64,000 nucleotides of DNA from positions 938,679 through 1,002,678 of the forward strand of contig NZ_BBXC01000007.1 in the NCBI RefSeq assembly GCF_001570525.1, read 5' to 3'. This DNA is from Herbidospora sakaeratensis (GTDB taxonomy: Bacteria; Actinomycetota; Actinomycetes; Streptosporangiales; Streptosporangiaceae). Within the stretch, counting starts at the first letter, position 1. The number at the start of each line of letters is the position of its first letter. Below are positions 35,731 through 44,800 of this stretch, one piece after another. The notes under the pieces were generated by a model. That model did no database searches, was not told the DNA's origin, and saw nothing but the letters and a program-made list of their open reading frames with translations. The translations under genes were made by a program, and so were the position numbers.

Positions 35731-36337
35731 GCAGCGCGGAGGTCTCCGCCGACACCGGCGTGGCCAGCACCGACGCGACGACGTCGATCAGGTGGCTGGT
35801 GAAGAGCCGCTCGTCGCGGCCCTCGCCGGTCTCGGCGCGGCGGGCCAGTTCCGTGTACGTCACCCGGATCGCCGTGAACCGCCGGTGCAGCCGCGTCACG
35901 GCGATCTCGGGCAGCAGCGGCCCGACCGTCTCCCGCCACCGGTTGACGCTCGTCGGCTCCTGGGTCGAGGCCCGCAGCGCGCCGGGGCTCGCCCGGCGCA
36001 CCACCTGGTCGAGCAGCCGCAGGTAACGCCGGCCGCCGGGCTCGGCCAGGCAGGCGGCGAGGGGCCGCACGAACGCCGCCGCCAGGGGCCGCAGCGGCTC
36101 GGCGGGCGGGGCGGCGTCGAAGGCGTCGAGCAGCGCGTGGCGGGCCGTCTCCACCGACGGGTGGTGCCGGGCCAGGACCGCCCGCAGCAGGCCCTCCCGG
36201 TCGCCGAAGTGATATTGCAGCGCCGACGCGTTCCGCTGCCCGGCGGCGGCGTTGACCTCCCGGAGCGACACGGCGTCGATGCCCCGCTCGGCGAACAGCT
36301 CCTCGGCGGCCAGCGTCAGCTTCAGGCGGCCGTCCAC
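35717..36337 (-). CDS. TetR-family regulator
   Basis: A 206-residue TetR regulator starting at a GTG. The N-terminal helix-turn-helix reads LTLAAEELFAERGIDAVSLREVNAAAG and then LQYHFGDREGLLRAVL, the last part being the usual Y-H-F recognition-helix segment. The C-terminal ligand domain is poorly conserved. A near-perfect palindrome lies 20 bp upstream, between this gene and the divergent acyl-CoA dehydrogenase. It is probably an autoregulating repressor of the dehydrogenase/SDR operon, with an acyl-CoA or related inducer. Confidence 0.9.
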   Translation of the reverse strand: MDGRLKLTLAAEELFAERGIDAVSLREVNAAAGQRNASALQYHFGDREGLLRAVLARHHPSVETARHALLDAFDAAPPAEPLRPLAAAFVRPLAACLAEPGGRRYLRLLDQVVRRASPGALRASTQEPTSVNRWRETVGPLLPEIAVTRLHRRFTAIRVTYTELARRAETGEGRDERLFTSHLIDVVASVLATPVSAETSALLTER

Positions 36338-36356
36338 GATGCACCCCCTGTGCGGA

Positions 36357-36374
36357 TTAAGGCGATCGCATTAA
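36357..36374. promoter_or_regulatory. Palindromic operator for the TetR / dehydrogenase divergon
   Basis: The 18-bp sequence TTAAGGCGATCGCATTAA is a palindrome apart from one base pair (G at 36361 against A at 36370). It is centred on GCGATCGC. It lies 20 bp before the TetR GTG and 11 bp before the dehydrogenase ATG at 36385, in the only A/T-rich patch nearby. Size and symmetry suit a TetR dimer. A ribosome site for the dehydrogenase is not obvious, so that transcript may be nearly leaderless. Confidence 0.7.
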
Positions 36375-36384
36375 TATACGGCCC

Positions 36385-37602
36385 ATGGCCATCGACTTCA
36401 CGCTCGATCCCGAGCACGAGGAGATCCGCCGCCGGGTCCGCGCGTTCGTCCAGGACGTCGTCGTCCCGGCGAAGACCGAGGGCCTGCCGCGCGACGACTA
36501 CCTGCGCACGATCTTCGGCCTCCGCGAGAAGGCCAGGGCCGAGGGCCTGTGGTTGCCGCACATGCCCGTCGCGGTCGGCGGCATGGGCCTCGGGCACGTC
36601 GCGCTCGCGATGGTGCAGTCGGAGGCGGCCAAGACCCGGCTCGGCCCGTGGGTGCTCAACTGCCAGGCGCCCGACGAGGGCAACATGCACACGCTGCTCC
36701 ACTGGGCCACCGAGGAGCAGAAGGAGAAGTACCTCCGGCCGTTGCTGGAGGGCCGGGCCATGTCGTGCTTCGCGATGACCGAACCCGAGGTGGCCGGCTC
36801 CGATCCCACGCTGATCCGCACGACCGCCGTCCAGGACGGCGACGAATGGATCGTCAACGGCCACAAGTGGTTCATCTCCAACGCCCGCCGGGCGAACTTC
36901 GCGATCCTCATCGCCCGCACCGAACCGGACGTGCCGGAAGGACAACGGGGAGCCACCACGGCGTTCCTGGTCGACCTGCCGTCACCGGGCTGGACCGACG
37001 TGCGCGAGGTCGAGACGATGCACGGCTCGACCGGCCACAGCGAGATCGTCATCGAGGACCTGCGCCTGCCGGAGTCGCAGATCCTGGGCGGCCGGGGCAA
37101 CGGCCACCGCCTGGGGCAGTACCGGCTGGGCCCGGCCCGGCTGGCGCACTGCATGCGGTGGATCTCCCAGGCCGAGACGGCGCTCGACATGATGGTCGAC
37201 CGGGCGCTCAACCGCTACAGCCACGGCTCGCTGCTGGCCGACAAACAGGGTGTGCAGTGGCTGATCGCCGACTCGGCGATGGAGCTCTACCAGTGCAAGC
37301 TGATGGTCCTGCACGCCGCCTCGAAGATCGACAAGGGCGACGACTTCCGCACCGAGGTCTCCATGGCCAAACACTTCGTGGCCAACTCGCTCAACCGCAT
37401 CGTCGACCGGGCGATCCAGGTGCACGGCGCGCTCGGCTACTCGACCGACACCCCGCTGGCGAGCATGTTCCAGCACGCCCGCTGGGCGCGCTTCGCCGAC
37501 GGCGCCGACGAGATCCACCAGATGCGCATCGCCGAACGCACCATCGCCGCCTATCGTGACACCGGCTCGACGCGGGCCGCGACGGGAGGACTGCCGCTGT
37601 GA
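36385..37602 (+). CDS. Acyl-CoA dehydrogenase
   Basis: A 405-residue acyl-CoA dehydrogenase of usual length for the FadE2/ACAD10-11-like branch. It contains FAMTEPEVAGSDPTLIRTTAV (FAD and substrate segment), WIVNGHKWFISNARRANF, SLLADKQGVQW and AIQVHGALGYSTDTPLA. It oxidises an acyl-CoA to the enoyl-CoA in the cytoplasm. It is the first gene of an operon with the SDR (GTGA overlap). Divergent TetR control is likely. Confidence 0.93.
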   Translation: MAIDFTLDPEHEEIRRRVRAFVQDVVVPAKTEGLPRDDYLRTIFGLREKARAEGLWLPHMPVAVGGMGLGHVALAMVQSEAAKTRLGPWVLNCQAPDEGNMHTLLHWATEEQKEKYLRPLLEGRAMSCFAMTEPEVAGSDPTLIRTTAVQDGDEWIVNGHKWFISNARRANFAILIARTEPDVPEGQRGATTAFLVDLPSPGWTDVREVETMHGSTGHSEIVIEDLRLPESQILGGRGNGHRLGQYRLGPARLAHCMRWISQAETALDMMVDRALNRYSHGSLLADKQGVQWLIADSAMELYQCKLMVLHAASKIDKGDDFRTEVSMAKHFVANSLNRIVDRAIQVHGALGYSTDTPLASMFQHARWARFADGADEIHQMRIAERTIAAYRDTGSTRAATGGLPL

Positions 37603-38303
37603 ATGACACGGTGAAGGTCGCACTGGTCACCGGGGGCAGCAGCGGCATCGGCGCGGGCGTCGCCCGCCGCCTGCGGGCTTCCGGGACGAAGGTCGTGGTC
37701 GCCGACGTCGCCGAGCCGGCCGACGTGCGCTGCGACGTCTCCGTCTTGGAGGACAACCTCAACGCCGTCGACTTCGTGATGAAGGAGCACGGCCGCCTCG
37801 ACCTGGCCTTCCTCAACGCGGGCGTGGCCTCCGGCTGCGGCGTCGGCGACGACTTCGACCCGGCCCTCTACCGCCGCGCCATGGGCGTCAACCTCGACGG
37901 CGTCGTCTTCGGCGCGCACGCCGCCATCCCCGCGCTGAAGGCGTCGGGCGGCGGCGTCATCGTCGCGACCGCGTCGATGGCCGGCATCGTCGGCATCCCG
38001 CTCGACCCGATCTACGCGGCCAACAAACACGCCGTCGTCGGCCTGATCCGCTCCCTGGGCGCGACCCTGGCCGCCGACGGCATCAGGGCCCAGGCCCTCT
38101 GCCCGTCGTTCGCCGACACCGCGATCCTGGGCGACGCCCGCGTCCTGCTCGAATCCGAGGGCTTCCCGATCCTGCGGGTCGACGACGTCGTCGACGCCTT
38201 CGAGCAGGTCGTCGCCAGCGAGGGCACCGGCGAATGCTGGTTCGTCGTCCCCGGCCGCGAAAGCCAGCCCTTCGCCTTCCGCCGCGCTCCCGGACCCCGA
38301 TAG
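37599..38303 (+). CDS. Short-chain dehydrogenase/reductase
   Basis: A 234-residue classical SDR. The cofactor motif is TGGSSGIGAG near residue 11, then LNAGVA (NAG motif), a serine in TASMAGIVG and the catalytic YAANK near residue 140. GTGA overlap with the dehydrogenase stop fixes the start. It probably oxidises a hydroxyacyl-CoA or reduces a ketone in the same degradative route as its neighbour. Confidence 0.92.
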   Translation: MNDTVKVALVTGGSSGIGAGVARRLRASGTKVVVADVAEPADVRCDVSVLEDNLNAVDFVMKEHGRLDLAFLNAGVASGCGVGDDFDPALYRRAMGVNLDGVVFGAHAAIPALKASGGGVIVATASMAGIVGIPLDPIYAANKHAVVGLIRSLGATLAADGIRAQALCPSFADTAILGDARVLLESEGFPILRVDDVVDAFEQVVASEGTGECWFVVPGRESQPFAFRRAPGPR

Positions 38304-38451
38304 ACATTCTTTCCGTTACGGCTCCGCCCACCCCGGCCCCGCCCGCCGCTCGGGGCCCCTGCCGCAGCCGGCGCCAACCGGCCGCGCGGGCCCGGCTCCG
38401 CACCGAGAAACCCGAATGCGCCGGTTCGACGTGATCGGTTATGGTTCGGCC

Positions 38452-39606
38452 ATGACCTGGCGACATTGATCCACACCTGAGTCCCGATTCGCCCGGCGTC
38501 TCTACGCCCTGGCGTTCTTCGAGGAGTTCGTCCTCCTCTACCCCGTCTACGCGCTGCTGTTCGCCGACCACGGGCTCTCACCCGGCCAGATCTCGACGCT
38601 CTTCGTCATCTGGTCGCTGACCTCGTTCCTGCTGGAGATCCCCTCGGGCGCGTGGGCCGACGCGTTCTCGCGCCGCCGCCTGCTGGTGCTGTCGCCGCTG
38701 CTCACCGCCGCCGGTTTCGGGTTGTGGACCTTCCTGCCGGGCTACTGGTCGTTCGTCGCCGGGTTCGTGTTGTGGGGGGTCGCGACCGCGATCGGCTCTG
38801 GCACCTCCGAGGCCCTCGTCTATGAGGAACTGGCCCGGCTCGACGCCGCCGACGCCTACCCCCGGATCACCGGCCGCGCCGAGGCCGTCGGCACCACCGC
38901 CATGATGATCGCCAGCGGCATCGCCGCCCCGGCGATGGCCTGGGGCGGCTACGAGGCGGTCGGCGTCGCGTCCATGGCCACCCTCGTCGTCGCCGCCCTG
39001 GTCGCCCGCACCCTCCCCGAGACCCGGGAGGAGCGGGACGAGGACGACGGCTACCTCGACGTCCTGACGGCGGGCTTCCGCGAGGTGCGCGGCTCCAGGA
39101 CGCTTGGGCGGCGGTTGCTGCTGGTCTCGACCGTCACCGGCCTGAGCGCCTTCGACGAGTACCTGCCGCTGCTGGCCCAGGGCACCGGCGTCGGCGACGA
39201 ATGGGTGCCGCCGCTGATGGTGCTCGTCTCGGCCGGGTTCGCCGCCGGGGGTTTCCTGGCCGGTCGCGGCCTGCGGTGGACCGGCCCGATCACCTGCGCC
39301 GGCGGCCTGCTGCTGATCGCGGGGGCGGCGGTGCGCAGCCCGTGGGGCTTCGTGTTCGTGGCCGCCGCGTTCGGGGTGATCCAGTGGGCGATCACGGCGG
39401 CCGACACCCGCCTCCAGCACGGCCTGTCGGACCGGTCACGCGCGACGGTGACCTCGATGTCGGGCTTGGGCACCGAGGTCATGGCGGTGCTGACCTTCGC
39501 CTTCTACGGGTTCGGGTCGGCGCTCGCGCCGTCGTGGGTGCTGTTCGCCGTGCTGGCGGTGCCGTACACGCTGATCGGGGCCTTTCAGGGCCGCAGGGCC
39601 GAGTAG
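38452..39606 (+). CDS. MFS transporter with an in-frame stop at codon 6 (possible pseudogene)
   Basis: From about 38485 the frame encodes a complete-looking MFS protein: RRLYALAFFEEFVLLYPVYALLF (TM1), LEIPSGAWADAFSRRR (motif A) and a further set of helices to the end. But the only ATG before TM1 in this frame, at 38452, gives MTWRH and then TGA at 38467-38469. No ATG, GTG or TTG occurs between that stop and TM1-TM2; the next GTG (38686) would delete the first two helices. Either a point or frameshift mutation inactivated the start, or a non-standard start is used. Expression is doubtful, though the rest of the frame is undamaged. Confidence 0.62.
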
Positions 39607-40091
39607 AGCACCTGGTCGTGCCAGGCCCCCTCGCGCCACTGCCCCCGGCGGATCACCCCTTCGCGGACGAACCCGGCCTTCTCCAGCGCCCGCTGCTCGG
39701 CGACGTTCTCGGCGTCGGTGAACGACTGGATGCGCTCGGCCCGGGTGTGCGAGAACAGGTAGGCGGCCAGCTGGACCTGCGCCTGGGTGCCGACGCCCTT
39801 GCCCCGGTAGCCGGAGAACACGCAGATCCCCGTCGACCAGCACCACGAGGTCAGGTCGGGCCCCCACGAGTTCATCCACCACGCCACCCACCCGACGGGC
39901 ACCCCGTCGCCCTCGATGGTCATCCGGCCGGAGTCGGGCCCGAGGAACCCGTTCTCGGCGAACTCGCGGTGGAACGGCTGCGGCGGGCGGTGCCCGAACC
40001 ACTGGTAGGGGCCGGTGCCCTCCCGGTCGGCGCGCTCCCGCTCGAAGAGCTCGAGATCCTTGGCCCGGACGGGGCGAAGTGTGACCTCCAT
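39585..40091 (-). CDS. GNAT-family N-acetyltransferase (RimJ-like)
   Basis: A 168-residue GNAT of the RimJ/RimL type. MEVTLRPVRAKDLELF opens the fold, GICVFSGYRGKGVGTQAQVQLAAYLF (~90-115) is the acetyl-CoA loop, and AENVAEQRALEKAGFVREGVIRRGQWREG is the characteristic final strand-helix. GGAG five bases upstream supports the ATG. The 3' end overlaps the MFS gene by 22 bp. The substrate is unknown; family members acetylate protein N-termini or small molecules. Confidence 0.88.
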   Translation of the reverse strand: MEVTLRPVRAKDLELFERERADREGTGPYQWFGHRPPQPFHREFAENGFLGPDSGRMTIEGDGVPVGWVAWWMNSWGPDLTSWCWSTGICVFSGYRGKGVGTQAQVQLAAYLFSHTRAERIQSFTDAENVAEQRALEKAGFVREGVIRRGQWREGAWHDQVLYSALRP

Positions 40092-40202
40092 GGAAACTCC
40101 TTTCATGCGGGTATGACGCAATCTTCCTCCTATACACCCGGGCGGCGGAAAGATTCGTACACAAACGGAAACCCCACGTCCGGGGGCCGCACGCTGGTCG
40201 GG

Positions 40203-40901
40203 ATGGACCGATCCCCGCGCGAGCGCGCGTTCACCGCGATCTACGACCGGCAGCTCCGGGGGATCGCCGCCTGCCGCTGCGGCCAGGTCGACGTCGAGGA
40301 CCTCCATGAGCACCTGATCGCCGCCTACCACGACCACGCCCCCTGGGCCCCGTGGCCCGGCCACGGCGACTGCCCGCCGTCGCGGGGGCCGTCCGACGAC
40401 CAGGTCCGCCGCCTGCTCGACCAGGTGGCGGCCGGGCTGCCGGCCCGCGACCGGCGGCTCTACGACCTGGTGGTCCGGCGCGGCGCGAGCGGCCGGGAGG
40501 TGGCCGAGGCGCACTGCGTCGACCTGCCCCGGGCCGGGCTGCTGCTGCGCGACCTGCGCCGGACGCTGACCGGCGGGCTCCGCCTGCTGCTGCTGGCCCG
40601 GGAGGCGCCCGGCTGCCTCGACGCCGGCGGCTGGGACGGGGTGACGCTGACCCGGCCGGTCCGGCTGGCCGCCGAGCGGCACCTGAGGACGTGCGACGCG
40701 TGCGGGAAGACGGCCGAGGAGGCGGTGCGCCGCCAGCTGCCCGGCCTGGTGCCGGTGCTGCTGCCCGCGATGCGGGAGGAGATGCTGGCCCGGATCGCCC
40801 GGCCCGCGCGCGGGTTCGGGCCGTTGTGGCAGCGGGCGGGCGCGGTCGTGCTGGTGGTGGCGGCGCTGGTGCTGCTGGCCGCGTGGGCGGCGGGCGGCTG
40901 A
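40203..40901 (+). CDS. Sigma-region-4-like protein with HC2-type zinc motif and C-terminal membrane helix
   Basis: About 232 residues. Residues ~70-125 read like a sigma-70 region 4 helix-turn-helix (LPARDRRLYDLVVRRGASGREVAEAH). A putative anti-sigma-type zinc motif follows: ERHLRTCDAC, i.e. His-x3-Cys-x2-Cys as in zf-HC2 proteins. The last ~25 residues form one hydrophobic helix (VVLVVAALVLLAAW). The N-terminal region has CRCGQVDVEDLHEHL. Sigma-like and anti-sigma-like parts in one membrane-anchored chain are unusual. The start is uncertain: an in-frame ATG 91 bp upstream would add 30 residues, and neither has a good ribosome site. Confidence 0.7.
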   Translation: MDRSPRERAFTAIYDRQLRGIAACRCGQVDVEDLHEHLIAAYHDHAPWAPWPGHGDCPPSRGPSDDQVRRLLDQVAAGLPARDRRLYDLVVRRGASGREVAEAHCVDLPRAGLLLRDLRRTLTGGLRLLLLAREAPGCLDAGGWDGVTLTRPVRLAAERHLRTCDACGKTAEEAVRRQLPGLVPVLLPAMREEMLARIARPARGFGPLWQRAGAVVLVVAALVLLAAWAAGG

Positions 40902-40903
40902 GG

Positions 40904-41482
40904 TCAGACGTCGAGTTCCAGGCGTGACAGCGGCTCGACGAGTTCCTCCTCCTCGTACGCCAGATGCGACAGCAGCGCCTCGGTCAGGGCGGCCACCTGG
41001 CGGCGGACCTCGTCGAGGCCCGAGGGGTCGGTCACCATCGCCACCAGGGCCGCGTCGAGGCCGGTGAGGAGGCCCGCGATGACCTCGTGCTCCTCCTCCA
41101 GCCGCCCGATCACCGGGGCCAGCGACGCCTCGGCCGCGACCAGGCCGGGGAACATGTGGGCGTCCTCGATCGAGTGGTGGGCGGTCAGCACGCGGCAGTA
41201 GGAGGCGCAGAAGCTGCCCAGCGTCCAGTAGTTCTGCCGCATGGTCAGGTCGTTGATCAGCGACCGGACCTCCGCCGCCTCGGCCCGGCCCTGCGCGACC
41301 TGCTCGACGGCCGTGCCGATGCGGGCGAGCTCCTGCCGGAGGTGGTCGTGGATGAGGACCAGCCGGTTGCCGATCTCCCGCTGCCGGGGGGACAGCAGGG
41401 CGAAGTCACGCTTGGCCGACCTCGGCCGCGTCGCGTCGTCGATGCCGGTCTTGGTGGTTTCCGTCCGGATAAGATCGCCCAC
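40904..41482 (-). CDS. Hemerythrin-domain (HHE) protein
   Basis: About 192 residues, a four-helix hemerythrin-like bundle. Likely iron ligands are His in [22 protein letters not shown] (HxxxExxH pattern), [10 protein letters not shown], and the final [15 protein letters not shown]. Such proteins bind a di-iron centre and sense or scavenge O2 or NO. The start is uncertain; I chose a GTG without a convincing ribosome site. It is divergent from the thiamine-binding protein. Confidence 0.85.
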   Translation of the reverse strand: MGDLIRTETTKTGIDDATRPRSAKRDFALLSPRQREIGNRLVLIHDHLRQELARIGTAVEQVAQGRAEAAEVRSLINDLTMRQNYWTLGSFCASYCRVLTAHHSIEDAHMFPGLVAAEASLAPVIGRLEEEHEVIAGLLTGLDAALVAMVTDPSGLDEVRRQVAALTEALLSHLAYEEEELVEPLSRLELDV

Positions 41483-41517
41483 GCCGCCCAACGCTACCAA
41501 AGGAAGCAGGTCAGCCC

Positions 41518-41817
41518 ATGTCCGTGCTCGTCGCGTTCAGCGTCACCCCGATCGGCGCCGGCGAGGAGGTGGGGGAGCACGTCGCGGAGGCCGTCAGGGT
41601 GGTCCGGGCCTCCGGCCTGCCGAACCGGACCGACGCGATGTTCACCACCGTCGAGGGGGAGAGCTGGGATCAGGTGATGGCGGTCGTGCAGGCCGCGGTG
41701 GCCGCCGTCGAGGCCCGTTGCGACCGGGTGAGCCTGGTGCTGAAGGCCGACATCCGGACCGGCGCGGCCGGGCGCATGGAGGAGAAGGTGGCCTCGATCG
41801 AACGCCACCTGGCCTGA
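41518..41817 (+). CDS. MTH1187-family thiamine-binding protein
   Basis: A 99-residue protein of the MTH1187/YkoF-like family: [34 protein letters not shown] at the start, then TTVEGE and [13 protein letters not shown]. It is a ferredoxin-like fold that binds thiamine or related ligands as a tetramer. Length matches the family. Its stop lies one base before the end of the convergent TIR-NACHT gene. Confidence 0.88.
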   Translation: MSVLVAFSVTPIGAGEEVGEHVAEAVRVVRASGLPNRTDAMFTTVEGESWDQVMAVVQAAVAAVEARCDRVSLVLKADIRTGAAGRMEEKVASIERHLA

Positions 41818-41818
41818 C

Positions 41819-44800
41819 TCAGAACTCCTCCTGCTGCACCATGAGCCGCACGTCGTCGAGGTAGGGGTCGAGCTCGCCCGGGTCGAAGCGGCACATCGCG
41901 ATGGCGAACCAGAACTCGCCGTGGACGTTGCCCTCCTGCTTGTAACGCCCGTCGGGGGCGAAGGCGGCCCACCCGCCGGGCACCCCGAGCAGGCTGACCC
42001 TGCGGACCGGTTCGGGGCCCGACAGGTCCCACAGGATGATCAGGCCGTCGTTCCCGGCCGAGGCCAGCAGCGGCTCGGCCGGGCTGAACGCCACCGACAC
42101 CACCCGGCGCGAGTGGCCCGCCAGCGTGTGCAGGTGACGGCCGGTGGCGACGTCCCACAACCGCACGAGCCGGTCGTCGCCGGCCGTCGCAAGGATCGAG
42201 CCGTCGGTGCTGAAGTCGCCCGTCCACAGGCGGCCCGTGCCGGTGGCCAGCGCCTGCAGCTCACGGCCGGTGGTGTGGTCCCAGATCCGGGCCACGCCGT
42301 CGTTGCCGATGCTGGCCAGCGCCGTGCCCATCGGGTTGAACACCACCCGGTAGACGCGGTCGGTGTGCCCCGACATGATCCGCAGGCACTCGCCCGTGGC
42401 GGCGTCCCAGACGCGGACCAGCCGGTCGTCGCAGCCCGTCGCCACCAGGCGGCCGTCGGGGCTGAAGTCGATCGAGCGCACCCGGCCCTGGTGCGGGGCC
42501 GGCCTGGTGACGTGGGTGTTGCTGGTCCGGTACCAGAGCTGGAGCGTGTCGTCGTCGTTGGCGGTGGCCAGCACCTTGCCGTCCGGGCTGAACGCCTGCG
42601 CCCAGACCGACTCGGTGTTGGTGTCGAGTTCGCGTTCGAAGTCCCAGCCCGCCGTCTGCCGCAGGTGCACCGCGCCGTCGTTGGTGGTGGTGGCGATGCG
42701 CTCGCCGTCGGGGCTGAACACCGCCGAGGTGAGCTGGTCGTTGACCCCGCTGAACTCCTTGATCAGCCGCCCGGTCGGCGGCTCCCAGATGCGCACCGCC
42801 CCGTCGTTGCCGCTGCTGGCCAGCATCGTGCCGTCGGGGGAGAAGTTCACCGAGGTGACCCGGCGGCCGTGCCCGCGCAGGGTGCGCGTCAGCTGGCCGG
42901 TGCCCAGGTCCCACAACCGGATCGAGTCGTCGTTGCTGGTGGTGGCCAGCTGCGCGCCGTTGGGGTGGATCGCGAACGGCCAGATCGACCCCCGGTGCCC
43001 GGCCAGCCCCGCCCTCGGCTGCCCCAGCTCGCCCTGCCACATGCGCAGCGACCCGTTGCTGTCGACGCTGATGAGGTTCTTCCCGTCGGGGGTGTACGAC
43101 ACCTGGTAGACCGCCCCGGTGTGCCCGGCCAGCTGGCGCGGCACCAGCGGGGCGCGCAGGTTCCACACCCGGATGGTGCCCATGGTGTCGCCGGTGGCCA
43201 GGTGGGTGCCCTCGGGGTGGAAGTCGACGGCGTAGACCCGCCCGGGGTGGCCGCGCAGCTCGTGCACGACCCGCCCGCTCGCCGTCTCGAACAGCCGGAT
43301 CAGGCCGTAGTGGTCGCCGGCGGCCAGCAGCGACCCGTCGGGGCTGAGCGCCAGCCGGTAGACCGGCCCGGTGCCCTCCGACAGCACCACCCGCAGCTCG
43401 CCGGTGGTCAGGTCCCACACCCGGACGTTGGCGGAGGCGTCGCCGGTGATCAGGCTGGTGCCGTCGGGGCCGAACACCGCCGTGTAGACGGGCGGGGTGT
43501 GCCCCGGCAGCTCGCAGCGCAGCGCACCGGTCGCGGTCTCCCACACCAGCAGCGTGCCGTCGGGCGACCCGGCCGCCAGCAGGGTGCCGCCCTCGTTGAA
43601 CAGCAGCGGCCAGACCCCCTTGGGATGCACCGGCAGCACGTGGGCGCACTCGCCGGTCGCGGTGTCCCAGATCCGCACGTCGCCGTCGGCCGACCCGGTG
43701 GCCAGCAGATCCTGCGCGCCGAAGGCCAGGGCGTAGGCCCGGTCGCGGTGCCCCCACAGGGTGCGGACCGGCCGCCCCGAGGGCGCCTCGAAGACCATCA
43801 CCCCGCCGTTGTCGCAGCCCACCGCGAAGATCTGCCCGTCGGTGTTGTACGCGATCGGGTTCGGCAACCGGGTCGTCAGCGGGTCGAACCCGTAGGGCAC
43901 GCCCACCGCCGGGGGAGCGACCTGCACCTCGATCGAGCAGCCCGGCACCACGGCGGCGTCGCGCAGCTCCGGGGCGCGCAGCACCCGGTCGCCCGCCGTC
44001 ACGTTGACCAGCGTGGCCCGCGTCCACCGGCTGCCCGACACGACCGCGTCGCGCAGGTCGGTTCTGGCCAGCCGGGCCCGGGTCAGGTCGGCCCCGCGCA
44101 GGTCGGCGCCGGTCAGCCGGGCCTCGTCGAGCCAGGCGCCGGCCAGCTTGGTGCCGCGCAGGATCGCCCGCGACAGGTTGGTGCCCACCAGCCGGGCGTC
44201 GGTCAGGTCGGCGTCGGTGAGGTCGACCTCCTGCAGGTCGCGGTGGGACAGGTCCTCGCCGCGCAGCTGCGCGCCGCGCAGGCTCGTCTGGGCGGGGGTG
44301 CGCAGCCTGGTGATGATCTTGAGGGCGTTCTTGCGCGCGGTGTTCCCGGCCCCGGGGTCGGCCAGCACCCGGTCGGCCCACAGCTGGCAGTCGTGCGCCT
44401 CGGCCAGGTCGCACAGGAAGTCGACGGTCAGCTGCGACAACTCCCGGCGGCTCAGCGCGGTCGGGTTGGCGCGGTCGCGGCCGAACTCGTCGGCGATGAA
44501 GTGGGCGACCAGCCACTCGGCCACCGACCCGTGGATGAACCCGAACAGGCCGTCGTAGGTGCGCACCAGCAAGCTCGCGGTGCCCACGGTGTGGGTGGCC
44601 TGCTCGCCCGACATGCGCCCGTCGGCCAGCCCCGACAACGTCTCGGCGACCTCGGCCAGCTCGGCCAGCCGCAGGTAGGGCTCGTTGGTCTCCCAGAGCC
44701 GCATCGCCAGGGTGCGCACGGCGTGCCACAGGTCGGCCTCGTCGAGCCCGGCCTGCGCGCCGCGCTGGTTGCCCAGCCGCCGCTGCTCGTAGCGCAACCA

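Noticed and set aside
38083-38571. Minus-strand frames across the SDR end and the gap at 38304-38451
   Set aside because: No recognisable protein features; the gap is C-rich with only partial hairpins, and I see no gene there.
42004-43879. WD40-encoding DNA as a candidate CRISPR or satellite array
   Set aside because: The periodicity is about 126 bp with divergent units and an intact reading frame; it encodes protein repeats rather than DNA repeats with spacers.
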